Positions 35,550 to 44,293 of a DNA stretch of 64,000 nt are shown piece after piece (positions within the stretch are counted from its first letter, which is position 1; each line of letters starts with the position of its first letter). Location: assembly GCF_003688915.1 (NCBI RefSeq), contig NZ_REFU01000001.1, positions 2,418,001-2,482,000 on the forward strand, written 5' to 3'. Position numbers and translations under genes: made by a program. The notes beneath the pieces were generated by a model that did no database searches, was not told where the DNA came from, and was given only the letters and a program-made list of their open reading frames with translations. The DNA is from Rhodococcus sp. SBT000017. GTDB taxonomy: Bacteria; Actinomycetota; Actinomycetes; Mycobacteriales; Mycobacteriaceae.

Positions 35550-37199
35550 ATGGACGCCGTCACATCCGTCCCCACCCCCACCAACGAGCCGGTCAACACC
35601 TACGCCCCGGGTAGCCCGGAACGGGCCCGCTTGCGCAGCCGTCTGGGCGAGCTCCGGAGTTCCCCGGTGGAGATCCGTCAGGTCATCGGCGGCGTTCACC
35701 GACAGGCCGACGGCCCGGTCGAGAACGTCGTCGAACCGCACAAGCACTCGTCGATCATCGGCAGCTTCACCGGTGCCACCCACCAGGACGTGCGCGACGC
35801 CATCGACGCCGCAACGGCAGCAGCCCCCGCGTGGCGCGATCTCCCCTTCGACGAGCGCGCCGCGGTGTTCCTGCGGGCCGCCGATCTACTGTCCGGTCCG
35901 TGGCGCGAAAGAATCGCTGCTGCAACGATGCTCGGCCAGTCCAAGTCGGCATACCAGGCGGAGATCGATGCACCCTGCGAGCTGATCGACTTCTGGCGGT
36001 TCAACGTCGCGTTCGCTCGGCAGATTCTCGCCGAGCAGCCGGTCTCGGCACCGGGAGTGTGGAATCGCGTCGAATACCGTCCGCTCGAGGGCTTCGTCTA
36101 CGCCATCACCCCCTTCAACTTCACCGCCATCGCAGGCAACCTCCCCACCGCACCTGCGCTGATGGGCAACACCGTGCTGTGGAAGCCCTCGCCCACCCAG
36201 GCAGTGGCCGCGTATCTGACACTCCAGTTGCTCGAAGCTGCAGGTCTGCCACCGGGGGTGATCAACCTGGTTCTCGGCGACGGGCCGATGGTATCCGAAG
36301 TGGCCCTTGCCGATCCGCGTCTGGCCGGGATCCATTTCACCGGGTCCACGGCGACATTCCAGACGCTGTGGCGCGAGGTGGGCAACAACATCTCGAACTA
36401 CAACTCGTATCCACGGCTCGTGGGCGAGACCGGCGGCAAGGACTTCATCGTCGCGCACAGCTCCGCCGATCCGGATGTGCTGACCACCGCCATGATTCGC
36501 GGCGCGTTCGACTTCCAGGGACAGAAGTGCTCGGCAGCGTCCCGGGCCTTCGTACCGAAATCGCTGTGGGCTTCGATGGGCGACACGTTCATCGAGCAGG
36601 TCTCGGCGCTGAAGTACGGTGACGTGACCGACCTGGCCAACTACGGCGGAGCCGTCATCGACCGAAAGGCGTTCGACCGCAACGCAGCTGCTCTCGATCG
36701 AGCGAAGTCCGTCTCGAGCCTGACCATCGCCGCCGGTGGTACCTGCGACGACTCGGAGGGGTACTTCGTCGCCCCCACCGTCCTTCTCGGCGACGATCCC
36801 ACCGACGAGGCCTTCACCACCGAGTACTTCGGCCCCATCCTTGCCGTGCACGTGTACGACGACGCCAAGCCCGACGCCTATGCCGAAACGCTGCGCACCG
36901 TCGACTCCGGATCGAAGTACGCATTGACCGGAGCGGTCATCGCCACCGATCGCACCGCCGTCGAACAAGCCCATGCGGCATTGCGATTCGCCGCCGGGAA
37001 CTTCTACGTCAACGACAAACCGACCGGCGCAGTGGTGGGACAGCAACCGTTCGGCGGAGCCCGCGCCTCGGGCACCAACGACAAGGCGGGATCGCCGCAG
37101 AACCTGCTGCGATGGTCCTCGGCCCGCACCGTGAAGGAAACGTTCGTCCCGCCGACCACTCACGGCTACCCGCATCAGGAAGGTGAGGGCACGCGATGA
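35550..37199 (+). CDS. pruA: L-glutamate gamma-semialdehyde (delta-1-pyrroline-5-carboxylate) dehydrogenase
   Basis: The 549-residue NAD-dependent aldehyde dehydrogenase oxidises P5C-derived semialdehyde to glutamate. Seen: TPFNFTAIAGNLPTAPALMG, the active-site Glu block LVGETGGKD and catalytic Cys327 in FQGQKCSAASRAF. I chose the ATG at 35550, 6 nt after GGAG; earlier in-frame codons lack similarity. It overlaps pruB by 4 nt, so the two proline-degrading enzymes are made together. Confidence 0.96.
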   Translation: MDAVTSVPTPTNEPVNTYAPGSPERARLRSRLGELRSSPVEIRQVIGGVHRQADGPVENVVEPHKHSSIIGSFTGATHQDVRDAIDAATAAAPAWRDLPFDERAAVFLRAADLLSGPWRERIAAATMLGQSKSAYQAEIDAPCELIDFWRFNVAFARQILAEQPVSAPGVWNRVEYRPLEGFVYAITPFNFTAIAGNLPTAPALMGNTVLWKPSPTQAVAAYLTLQLLEAAGLPPGVINLVLGDGPMVSEVALADPRLAGIHFTGSTATFQTLWREVGNNISNYNSYPRLVGETGGKDFIVAHSSADPDVLTTAMIRGAFDFQGQKCSAASRAFVPKSLWASMGDTFIEQVSALKYGDVTDLANYGGAVIDRKAFDRNAAALDRAKSVSSLTIAAGGTCDDSEGYFVAPTVLLGDDPTDEAFTTEYFGPILAVHVYDDAKPDAYAETLRTVDSGSKYALTGAVIATDRTAVEQAHAALRFAAGNFYVNDKPTGAVVGQQPFGGARASGTNDKAGSPQNLLRWSSARTVKETFVPPTTHGYPHQEGEGTR

Positions 37200-38140
37200 C
37201 CACTCTGCTGAGCAACCCGCTGCGGCCGGCACTGCTGGCGGCCGCACGTTCGCCGAAACTGCAGGCGACGGTGACACGTCTACGCGCCACCCGGTCCCTC
37301 GTCGACCGCTTCGTTGCTGGCGAATCCGAGCCCGCTGCCGTCAGCGCAGTCGACGCCCTGCTGGCGTCGGGCCGGTTCGTCTCGGTGGACTACCTCGGTG
37401 AGGACACCACCGACCGAAGCCAGGCGAGAGCAACCGTGGACGCATACCTCTCACTGATACAACGCTTTTCGACGCGAGATGCCGATGCAACCGCACTGGA
37501 GATATCGCTCAAGCTGTCCGCGCTCGGCCAGGGAATCGACCGAAGTCTGGCGCTGGAGAACGCACGAACGATCTGCACTGCCGCCGCCGCGGCCGGGGTG
37601 TGGGTGACGGTGGACGCCGAGGACCACACCACCACCGATTCGACCCTGTCGATCGTCCGCGAACTGCGCGCGGACTTCCCCGATCTGGGCACCGTGTTGC
37701 AGGCGTACCTGCGGCGCACCGAGGCCGACTGCCACGACCTGTCCGGGCCGAGATCTCGTATCCGACTGTGCAAAGGTGCGTACAACGAACCGTCGTCGGT
37801 GGCGTTCCAGAGTGCACGGGAGGTCTCCGACTCCTATCTCCGGTGCCTGCAGGTCCTGATGAACGGCCGCGGCTACCCCATGGTGGCCTCGCACGACCCG
37901 GAGATGATCGAGGCGGCGGACAGGTTGGCGTCGGCTGCAGGACGGTCGTCCGAGGAGTTCGAGTTCCAGATGCTGTACGGAATCCGCGATCCCGAACAGC
38001 GGCGACTCGTGGGCGCCGGGCGCAACGTACGCGTGTACGTCCCGTACGGATCGCAGTGGTACGGCTACTTCATGCGCAGACTGGCCGAGCGTCCGGCGAA
38101 CCTGATGTTCTTCGCGCGATCGGTGCTCTCGCGCACGTAG
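37196..38140 (+). CDS. pruB: proline dehydrogenase
   Basis: The 314-residue FAD enzyme is of the stand-alone (monofunctional) type and oxidises proline to P5C, passing electrons to the membrane. The TIM-barrel motifs VTVDAEDHT, LCKGAYNEP, VASHDPEMI, FEFQMLYGIRD and the C-terminal YGSQWYGYFMRRLAERP are all visible. The start overlaps the pruA stop. Repeat copy B follows immediately. Confidence 0.95.
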   Translation: MTTLLSNPLRPALLAAARSPKLQATVTRLRATRSLVDRFVAGESEPAAVSAVDALLASGRFVSVDYLGEDTTDRSQARATVDAYLSLIQRFSTRDADATALEISLKLSALGQGIDRSLALENARTICTAAAAAGVWVTVDAEDHTTTDSTLSIVRELRADFPDLGTVLQAYLRRTEADCHDLSGPRSRIRLCKGAYNEPSSVAFQSAREVSDSYLRCLQVLMNGRGYPMVASHDPEMIEAADRLASAAGRSSEEFEFQMLYGIRDPEQRRLVGAGRNVRVYVPYGSQWYGYFMRRLAERPANLMFFARSVLSRT

Positions 38141-38165
38141 CGGGTGCACCGCCCCACCCGGTCGC

Positions 38166-38257
38166 CGCAAACGCGCGCGCGTTTGCCAGGTGCGCGCAGT
38201 ATCGCGTCGTATCCGAGGCGATTTCGCGCGCATCCGACGAATGCGCGCGCGTTTGCG
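38166..38257. repeat. ~92-bp intergenic repeat with GC-rich inverted ends (copy B)
   Basis: Begins CGCAAACGCGCGCGCGTTTG and ends GCGCGCGCGTTTGCG. It aligns along its whole length with copy A at 10564-10654 in the same orientation. It lies between pruB and a small conserved gene and might also act as a terminator or mRNA-stabilising structure. Confidence 0.75.
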
Positions 38258-38325
38258 GATCCCAGGAGTCGGCCACCGCGTTCCACCGTGGATTAGGTTC
38301 TGCGACATCGGGGCACCCTATCTGC

Positions 38326-38514
38326 ATGGCAAATTACAGAGTTATCGATCCGCACGGAACCGTCGCCGCGACCAAGGACATTTCCAGTTCCGAGGACGCG
38401 CACGCCTGGTTCAAGGACAGCCGCGCCGACAACGAGGAGTTGGGGTGGCGACTCGAGGTCGAGCACGACGGCGAGTGGGCGTTCTTCAGCGACTCCGAGG
38501 GAACCAAAGACTAG
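38326..38514 (+). CDS. small conserved hypothetical protein (62 residues)
   Basis: The protein begins MANYRVIDPHGTVAATKDIS and is acidic toward the end (EVEHDGEWAFFSDSEG). Proteins of this form are common as small cytosolic unknowns in actinobacteria. Its ATG has no strong ribosome site. A hairpin follows 24 bp after the stop. No function can be assigned. Confidence 0.75.
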   Translation: MANYRVIDPHGTVAATKDISSSEDAHAWFKDSRADNEELGWRLEVEHDGEWAFFSDSEGTKD

Positions 38515-38537
38515 TTCGGTTGCACCGCAGGGGTTTC

Positions 38538-38579
38538 GGACGGCTCCGCAGGTCGGCTCAGCCGAGTGCGGGGCCGTCC
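38538..38579. terminator. hairpin between the small gene and the STAS gene
   Basis: The outer arms GGACGGC and GCCGTCC enclose a second small hairpin (CGGCTCAGCCG). It lies between convergent genes and can serve both. Confidence 0.6.
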
Positions 38580-38665
38580 GCTCTTACCCGAGGTAGTGAA
38601 CGAACAGTGGGCAGCCCCTGTACTGGAGCTGCCCACCTCTTGTCGCGGCGATGATCGCCGGAGTA

Positions 38666-39067
38666 TTACTGGTCGTTCGAAGGACGAGCCGTCGGAATCG
38701 TGGACTCGAGGTCGGCGACCTGGATCAGACGTGAGACCGAGCGTCCTGCGACGATCGACCATGATGCACCGATGCCTGCCGTGTACTCACGGACTGCATC
38801 GAAGACGGTGAGACCTGCGATGCCGAAGAATTCGACATCGGACAGGTCGAGGGTGACATGCCGTTTGCTGGACACGCGGCTGCAGACGAAATCGGAGAAC
38901 ATCGGCGCGCTGCGCATGTCGATGTCGCCGTGGACGGCGACGACGAGCGAGCCGTCGGGGCCGTCGTGCGCGGTGAAGATTGCTCCGGTTGCTGCGACGG
39001 ACACGGACTTCTCCGCGACCGTCACCGGGGTGGTTCGAACTTTGTTGCCTGAAGATTCAACACTCAT
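38666..39067 (-). CDS. STAS-domain protein, anti-anti-sigma-like, missing the usual phosphorylated serine
   Basis: The 133-residue protein has a STAS fold: SLVVAVHGDIDMRSAPMFSD then VTLDLSDVEFFGIAGLTVFDAV. In SpoIIAA-type proteins the last block reads D-S-S-G and the serine is phosphorylated; here it is GIAG. Control by phosphorylation at that site is therefore unlikely. An N-terminal extension of about 30 residues precedes the domain. Start chosen at ATG 39067; 39079 is also possible. The partner sigma-factor system is not in the window. Confidence 0.78.
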   Translation of the reverse strand: MSVESSGNKVRTTPVTVAEKSVSVAATGAIFTAHDGPDGSLVVAVHGDIDMRSAPMFSDFVCSRVSSKRHVTLDLSDVEFFGIAGLTVFDAVREYTAGIGASWSIVAGRSVSRLIQVADLESTIPTARPSNDQ

Positions 39068-39282
39068 GGCAGATCCCATCGATCGGTCGAACTGAGGGGG
39101 AAACCGATTGACGCAGCGGGAGCAGAATGTTGCCTGACCCGGACGCCGACTTCGCTGCGTTTCCCCGTGACCGGCTGTTAGCTCAACCGCGGCCAACCTT
39201 ACGGCAACTGCACGCTCGGAGTCCAGCATCGGCTCGAGCAGGCCGCCCACCAGCGTTTCGAACACTGAACCCAGGTGCGCCC

Positions 39283-39762
39283 CTACGCTCGACCGCTGTT
39301 TCCCAGGTCGGCGTGGTGTTCTCGCATGGCTCCGATGAGCGCTTCGAACACCCGATGCGCGGCGGCGAGATCGGCATCGGGAAGGTCCGCCAACGCGGTG
39401 CTCGTGCGCCTGCCGAGGGGCCCGAAGAACCCGCGAGCGACCTCCATCCCGTGCTCGTCGTATCGCAGAATGACCTTGCGTCGATCGGATGCGTCGGATT
39501 CGCGGCGGATGTGACCGGAGGTGATCATGCGCTCGACGAGGTAGGTCATCGCCGCGGACGACAGCCCCAGCATCGTGCCCAGCTCCCCCGCCGTCAGCGG
39601 CGCACCCTCGACGTCGGCAACCATGACGTGAAGAAGCGCACGAAAGTCGTTGGGCCGCAGGCTGTGCAGAGCACCGAACACTTGGCCGATCTGTTCGGAG
39701 ACCGACGACATCGCCCGTAGATCCGCAGCAATCGCGGATTCGAGGTGGTTTCGGTCGGCCAT
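39283..39762 (-). CDS. MarR-family transcriptional regulator of the MMPL cassette
   Basis: The 159-residue protein has a central winged helix (LTAGELGTMLGLSSAAMTYL, then MITSGHIRRESDASDRRKVI, the usual MarR wing). It is divergent from the MMPL gene, and a palindrome that fits a MarR operator lies between. It probably represses the exporter until a ligand binds. Confidence 0.92.
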   Translation of the reverse strand: MADRNHLESAIAADLRAMSSVSEQIGQVFGALHSLRPNDFRALLHVMVADVEGAPLTAGELGTMLGLSSAAMTYLVERMITSGHIRRESDASDRRKVILRYDEHGMEVARGFFGPLGRRTSTALADLPDADLAAAHRVFEALIGAMREHHADLGNSGRA

Positions 39763-39820
39763 GTCGGTGGTAACTCCTTCGCTGCGGTCATCGTCAGACT
39801 ACTGCCCGCAAGAGATTCAG

Positions 39821-39839
39821 TTGCTTAATATCTAAGTAA
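39821..39839. promoter_or_regulatory. MarR-type operator TTGCTTA-N5-TAAGTAA
   Basis: Two 7-bp arms match at six positions and flank ATATC. The site lies 58 bp from the MarR start and about 10 bp from the MMPL start, so binding would block both. Confidence 0.75.
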
Positions 39840-39855
39840 ATGAGATTGTTTGACC

Positions 39856-41997
39856 GTGGACAGCACTCGAACCGAGAACAAGACCGTCTGGGACCGCGTC
39901 GCGGCTGCGGCCACCGGGCGCAGATCCGGCGCCCTGGCGGCAGCGATCTTCATCCTCGCGGTCGCCGTGATGGGGTTGGTGGGCAGCAACGATTCCGCCG
40001 ACCAATCGCCCAACTCGTTGCCGACGTCGGCCGAGTCCTACCAGGTGGACGAGCTTCTCTCCCAGTTCCCCGACTCCGACACCGCACCCGTGATTCTGGT
40101 TCTGAGCCGCGCCGACGGTGGCGACCTGACACCGGCCGATATCGATGACGCAGCTGCCGCACAGAGCAGGCTGCTCGCCGTCGATCGCTCGGTGCCGGAC
40201 GAGCCCGGCCCGCCCCCGATCGTCGCACCCGACGGCAAAGCTGCGATTGCGCTGGTCCAGGTCGATTCCGAGTTGTCGGGCTTCACGCTCAACGAACTCA
40301 TCACCGAACTGCGGTCCGCTGCAACCGACGGCCTCTCGCCCGATCTGACTGCTCAGGTCACCGGCGGACCCGCGTTCGGTGCCGACATCGCGAACTCCTT
40401 CTCCGGTGCCAACATCACGCTTCTGGCCGTCACTGCACTGGTAGTCGCCGTCCTCCTCATCGTCACCTACCGATCACCGATCCTGTGGTTGGTGCCCTTG
40501 GCCGTCATCGGTTTCGCCGACCGATTCGCCACCACCGTCGGCACCGTGCTCGCCCAGGCCACCGGCCTCTCCTTCGACGGTTCGACCTCCGGAATCACCA
40601 GCGTCCTGGTGTTCGGTGCAGGCACGAACTACGCACTGCTGCTCATCTCTCGATACCGCGAGGAGCTGCGTCGCGAGTCCGATCATCGCCTCGCCCTGCA
40701 CCGCGCCGTTCGCCAGGCCGGCCCCGCCATCCTCGCCAGCAACGCAACCGTCGTACTGGCTCTGCTGACCTTGCTCCTGGCGATGCTGCCGAGCACCCGC
40801 AGCCTGGGGGCGCTGGCCGCGGCCGGACTCGTCGTCGCAGCAGTGTTCGTCCTGTTCGTACTGCCGCCCCTGCTGGCACTGTGCGGCCCGAAGCTGTTCT
40901 GGCCGTTCGTTCCCAAGGAATCGGACCGGGACACCACCACGGAAGGCGTGTGGCACTCGATCGCCGCAGGCGTTGCCCGACGCCCCGTGGCGACCGCCTC
41001 GGTCACGATCGTCGCGCTACTGGCCTGCTGCGCCGCACTGTTCGGGACCCAGATCGGACTCTCGCAAACCGAGCAGTTCCGCGTCACCGCCGAGTCCGTC
41101 GAAGGCTTCGACACTCTCTCCCAACACTTCCCGGCCGGGTCCGCCGATCCGATGACGGTCCTCGCTCCCACCGCTGACATCGACAGCGTCATCGGCACCG
41201 CTCAGGGCATCGACGGAGTCGTCTCGGTCGATCGCGTCGCAGATTCCGATACCGGGCTCACCCGCTTGTCGGTCGTCACCGATGCGGCCCCCGCATCCGA
41301 CGAGTCGTTCGCCGTCGTCGAGGACCTCCGCGCCGCACTCACCGGCGTGGACCGCGCAGCGCCCGAGGGTCGTTCCGCAGGCTCCACTCCTGTGGTAGGC
41401 GGCAGCGACGCCAAGGCACTCGACACCACCGACGCAGCGGCCCGCGATCGCCTCGTGGTCATTCCCGCGATCCTCGCGGTCGTGCTCGCCGTGCTTCTGG
41501 TGCTGCTGCGCGCCCTCGTCGCACCCGTGATCCTGGTTGCCACAACGGTATTGAGCGCAGTGGCCGCGATCGGGATCGGCAGCTGGGTGAGCCTGCACGT
41601 CTTCGGATTCCCCGCCCTCGACGACAACACTCCGCTGTTCGCGTTCCTGTTCCTGGTCGCTCTCGGCGTGGACTACACCATCTTCCTGGTCACTCGCACC
41701 CGCGAGGAGACGCCTGAGCACGGCACAAGGTCTGCCATCGTGCGGGCCGTGTCGGCCACCGGAGGTGTCATCACGAGCGCGGGAATCGTTCTGGCAGCCG
41801 TCTTCTGCGTGCTCGGCGTCCTACCGCTGATCACCCTGACCCAACTCGGCATCATCGTCGGACTCGGTATTCTGCTCGATACCTTCGTGGTACGTACCGT
41901 CGTGATTCCCGCCCTGTTCACCCTCATCGGCCCGGGGATCTGGTGGCCGAACAGGATCGACTCGAGCAAGAACACAACACAAGGAGCGAATTCATGA
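39856..41997 (+). CDS. MMPL/RND-family transporter
   Basis: The roughly 713-residue protein has two halves, each with a large exocytoplasmic loop after the first helix and a group of five helices (for example FGAGTNYALLLISRYREEL and FLFLVALGVDYTIFLVTRTREE), the MMPL pattern of compact size. Members export lipids, siderophores or drugs. The start is GTG 39856 or TTG 39850. It overlaps a lipocalin gene by 4 nt, and the divergent MarR gene likely controls both. Confidence 0.9.
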   Translation: MDSTRTENKTVWDRVAAAATGRRSGALAAAIFILAVAVMGLVGSNDSADQSPNSLPTSAESYQVDELLSQFPDSDTAPVILVLSRADGGDLTPADIDDAAAAQSRLLAVDRSVPDEPGPPPIVAPDGKAAIALVQVDSELSGFTLNELITELRSAATDGLSPDLTAQVTGGPAFGADIANSFSGANITLLAVTALVVAVLLIVTYRSPILWLVPLAVIGFADRFATTVGTVLAQATGLSFDGSTSGITSVLVFGAGTNYALLLISRYREELRRESDHRLALHRAVRQAGPAILASNATVVLALLTLLLAMLPSTRSLGALAAAGLVVAAVFVLFVLPPLLALCGPKLFWPFVPKESDRDTTTEGVWHSIAAGVARRPVATASVTIVALLACCAALFGTQIGLSQTEQFRVTAESVEGFDTLSQHFPAGSADPMTVLAPTADIDSVIGTAQGIDGVVSVDRVADSDTGLTRLSVVTDAAPASDESFAVVEDLRAALTGVDRAAPEGRSAGSTPVVGGSDAKALDTTDAAARDRLVVIPAILAVVLAVLLVLLRALVAPVILVATTVLSAVAAIGIGSWVSLHVFGFPALDDNTPLFAFLFLVALGVDYTIFLVTRTREETPEHGTRSAIVRAVSATGGVITSAGIVLAAVFCVLGVLPLITLTQLGIIVGLGILLDTFVVRTVVIPALFTLIGPGIWWPNRIDSSKNTTQGANS

Positions 41998-42623
41998 AGA
42001 TCCGCAACGCATTCGGCCGAACCGCACTTGTCGGTGCCCTCGCCGCAGGCGCGCTGCTGACCGCGGCCCCGGCTCAGGCTCAGCCGGTCGGGCCCCTGGG
42101 ATCGGTCGGACTCGAGCCACTGGCTCCGATCCCGTCACTCGATGTCGAGCGCTACCTGGGCACCTGGAACCAGGTTGCCGCGGTGCCGCAGCCGTTCAAC
42201 CTGATCTGTGCCCGCGACACCCAGGCGAACTACCAGATGATCGACGAGTCCAACATTCGCGTCGAGAACACCTGCACCACCTGGACCGGTGGCGAGAACC
42301 GCATCGTCGGCAACGCTCGGGTCAACGACACCGTCACCAATGCCCAACTGCACGTGAGCTTCCCGGGAGTGCCCACCCAGGAGAGCCTCGACGGGCCGAC
42401 CAACTACATCGTGGCCTACATCGCCGACGACTACTCGTGGGCGTTCGTGGGAAGCCCCAACCGCACGTCCGGGTTCGTGCTCAAGCGCACGCCCGACGTC
42501 AGCGTCGAGCAGTTCCGTGAGATCCGCAGCGTCGTCGAATCGCTGGGCTACGACTCGAACTTCGTCACCACGACGCCCACCCCGGGCGGCGCGACGACGA
42601 TTCAGCAGCTCTCGACGGTATAA
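41994..42623 (+). CDS. secreted lipocalin-family protein
   Basis: The 209-residue protein has a signal peptide (cut after AAPAQA) and the lipocalin motif YLGTWNQVAAVPQPF, as in bacterial Blc-type proteins, with the C-terminal block VLKRTPDVSVEQFREIRSVV. It binds hydrophobic ligands by family knowledge. A strong AAGGAG precedes the ATG, and the ATGA overlap with the MMPL gene suggests that it hands lipids to, or receives them from, the exporter. Confidence 0.9.
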   Translation: MKIRNAFGRTALVGALAAGALLTAAPAQAQPVGPLGSVGLEPLAPIPSLDVERYLGTWNQVAAVPQPFNLICARDTQANYQMIDESNIRVENTCTTWTGGENRIVGNARVNDTVTNAQLHVSFPGVPTQESLDGPTNYIVAYIADDYSWAFVGSPNRTSGFVLKRTPDVSVEQFREIRSVVESLGYDSNFVTTTPTPGGATTIQQLSTV

Positions 42624-42629
42624 TGCCTG

Positions 42630-42681
42630 CGGCAGTGGCGTGGTTATGTGCCGCAGAGGGCACATAACCGCACCACTGCGG
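42630..42681. terminator. GCAGTGG-type hairpin (copy 1)
   Basis: The arms CGGCAGTGGCGTGGTTATGT and ACATAACCGCACCACTGCGG pair almost fully. It lies between convergent lipocalin and FKBP genes. The arms resemble those at 52163-52210 and 53395-53440. Confidence 0.65.
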
Positions 42682-43290
42682 CTACGCCGCGCTCAGGATC
42701 GAGATCGCGAAGATCAGGCTGTCTCCCGGCTCGATTCCGGCTGCCGGATTGCCGGTCGCGTATCCGTCTGCCGAGGTGACCGCCACGGCGACGGTCGAGC
42801 CGACAGTCTGTCCGGCGATGGCCTTCTGGAAGCCGGCGACGACGCCGTCGAGTGGGAATTCGACCGGTGCACCCCGATCGAAGCTGCTGTCGAACGTTTC
42901 CCCGGTGCGTCCGTTGACGCCCATGTAGCAGACGGACACCTCGGCGTCGGCTGCGATGACCGGCCCGTCCCCCGCTGTCAGTGTTTCGACCTGCGTCTCG
43001 GCGACGCTGAACGGTGTGTCGACGGTGACCGCGGGCGCGGCCGTGTCGGTGGATCCGACGACGGCGATGCTGCCGGAGTCCCCGTCGAGCGTCCATTCGG
43101 GGGTGGCTGCGGCGTCGGGTGTCGCCGTGGGGCAGGTGCTCGAGGCGGCCGGGGCAGCAGCGTCGGACGAAGCCGAGGACGTGGAGGTCGCCGGGGACGA
43201 GTCGTCCGAGTCCGAGCTGCAGGCACCCGTCAGCGGGACGAGCGAGACGGAGGCGGCCAGGAACATGGTGCGGGTGTAGGAGTGATTCAC
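42682..43290 (-). CDS. FKBP-type peptidyl-prolyl isomerase lipoprotein
   Basis: From the GTG at 43290 the 202-residue product has a lipobox (VPLTGAC), a Ser/Ala/Asp-rich linker of about 30 residues, and an FKBP domain (GETFDSSFDRGAPVEFPL and VVAGFQKAIAGQTVGSTVAV). It would fold or remodel proteins at the cell surface. The N-terminal GTG is followed by NHSYTRTMFLAAS, a plausible signal start. Confidence 0.85.
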   Translation of the reverse strand: MNHSYTRTMFLAASVSLVPLTGACSSDSDDSSPATSTSSASSDAAAPAASSTCPTATPDAAATPEWTLDGDSGSIAVVGSTDTAAPAVTVDTPFSVAETQVETLTAGDGPVIAADAEVSVCYMGVNGRTGETFDSSFDRGAPVEFPLDGVVAGFQKAIAGQTVGSTVAVAVTSADGYATGNPAAGIEPGDSLIFAISILSAA

Positions 43291-43325
43291 CGCGCCCACG
43301 CTACAAGTACCGCCTCCGATGCCCG

Positions 43326-44180
43326 TCACACTGCGGCGCGGAGTACGTCTGCGACCGGGGTGGATGCTCGACCGATCAGGGCCTGCAGGTCTCCGGAATC
43401 GGTGTCGAGCTCGCCGCGAGCGATTCCTGCGTCCGCGCTGGCCAACATGCTTGCGACGAAGTCGGGCAGTCCCGCGCCTTGGAGAATCGCGGTGTACTCG
43501 GACTCGGAGACGTCCTTGTAGACGATCGACTTGCCGGAGATCTCGCTGATGACCGCCGCGAGCTCGGCGTAGGTGAGGCGTTCGTCGCCGCCGAGCTCGT
43601 AGATCTTTCCGCCTTGATCGTCCAGTGTCAGTACGGCTGCGGCCGCGGCGGCGAAGTCGACGCGAGACGCGGCGGCGAGCTTGCCGTTGCCGGCCGCACC
43701 GAGGAGCACTCCGCCCTCGATGGTCTGTGCGAGCGAGCCGAGGTAGTTCTCCCAGTACCAGCCGTTGCGCAGGAATACCGCGGGAATGCTGGACGCGGTG
43801 AGGCGTTCCTCGGTGGCCTTGTGCTCGGGCGCGAGGCTCACTCCGGACGTATCGGCGGCGAGCAGGCTGGTGTAGGCGATGAGGCCCACTCCGGCGGCCT
43901 CCGCTGCCTCGATCACGTTGGTGTGCTGCGCAATTCGCTGACCTACTTCCGAACCCGAGACGAGCAGCAGCTTGTCGATTCCCGCGAGAGCCGCCGTCAT
44001 CGCGACGGAATCGGAGTAGTCGGCGACCCGAACCTCGACGCCTCGTTCGGCCAGCGGCGAGGCCTTGTCTGCGTTTCGGACGATCGCAACCATCTCGGCG
44101 GGTGCGACGCCACGCTCGATGAGTGCGTCGACGACGAGTCCGCCGAGGTTGCCCGTTGCTCCGGTTACCGCTGTGGTCAT
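43326..44180 (-). CDS. NmrA-like NAD(P)H-dependent oxidoreductase (QorB-type)
   Basis: The 284-residue protein begins MTTAVTGATGNLGGLVVDAL, the Rossmann glycine motif of atypical short-chain dehydrogenases, and keeps VFLRNGWYWENYL and ELGGDERLTYAELAAV, found in QorB-like quinone oxidoreductases. Its partner is the divergent HxlR gene, an arrangement shared with the QorB/QorR pair of other bacteria. Confidence 0.88.
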   Translation of the reverse strand: MTTAVTGATGNLGGLVVDALIERGVAPAEMVAIVRNADKASPLAERGVEVRVADYSDSVAMTAALAGIDKLLLVSGSEVGQRIAQHTNVIEAAEAAGVGLIAYTSLLAADTSGVSLAPEHKATEERLTASSIPAVFLRNGWYWENYLGSLAQTIEGGVLLGAAGNGKLAAASRVDFAAAAAAVLTLDDQGGKIYELGGDERLTYAELAAVISEISGKSIVYKDVSESEYTAILQGAGLPDFVASMLASADAGIARGELDTDSGDLQALIGRASTPVADVLRAAV

Positions 44181-44222
44181 GATCGAGCTCCTGAGGTTGA
44201 GGTTTCAAGTACTCGCTCACTA

Positions 44223-44241
44223 TGCACTTACTTTTCGTGCA
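44223..44241. promoter_or_regulatory. inverted repeat TGCAC-N9-GTGCA between the NmrA-like gene and HxlR
   Basis: The repeat lies 42 bp from the oxidoreductase start and 53 bp from the regulator start. A third TGCACT half-site occurs at 44277. It is a possible operator for the HxlR protein. Confidence 0.4.
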
Positions 44242-44293
44242 GTGCAACCCCCGAAGTCATCACTCACTCTTTCGCATGCACTAGCATGGCGAT

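Noticed and set aside
42682..44247. 521-codon minus-strand frame covering FKBP and oxidoreductase genes
   Set aside because: Only the first 202 codons before the stop correspond to FKBP; the rest is an out-of-frame reading of the NmrA-like gene.
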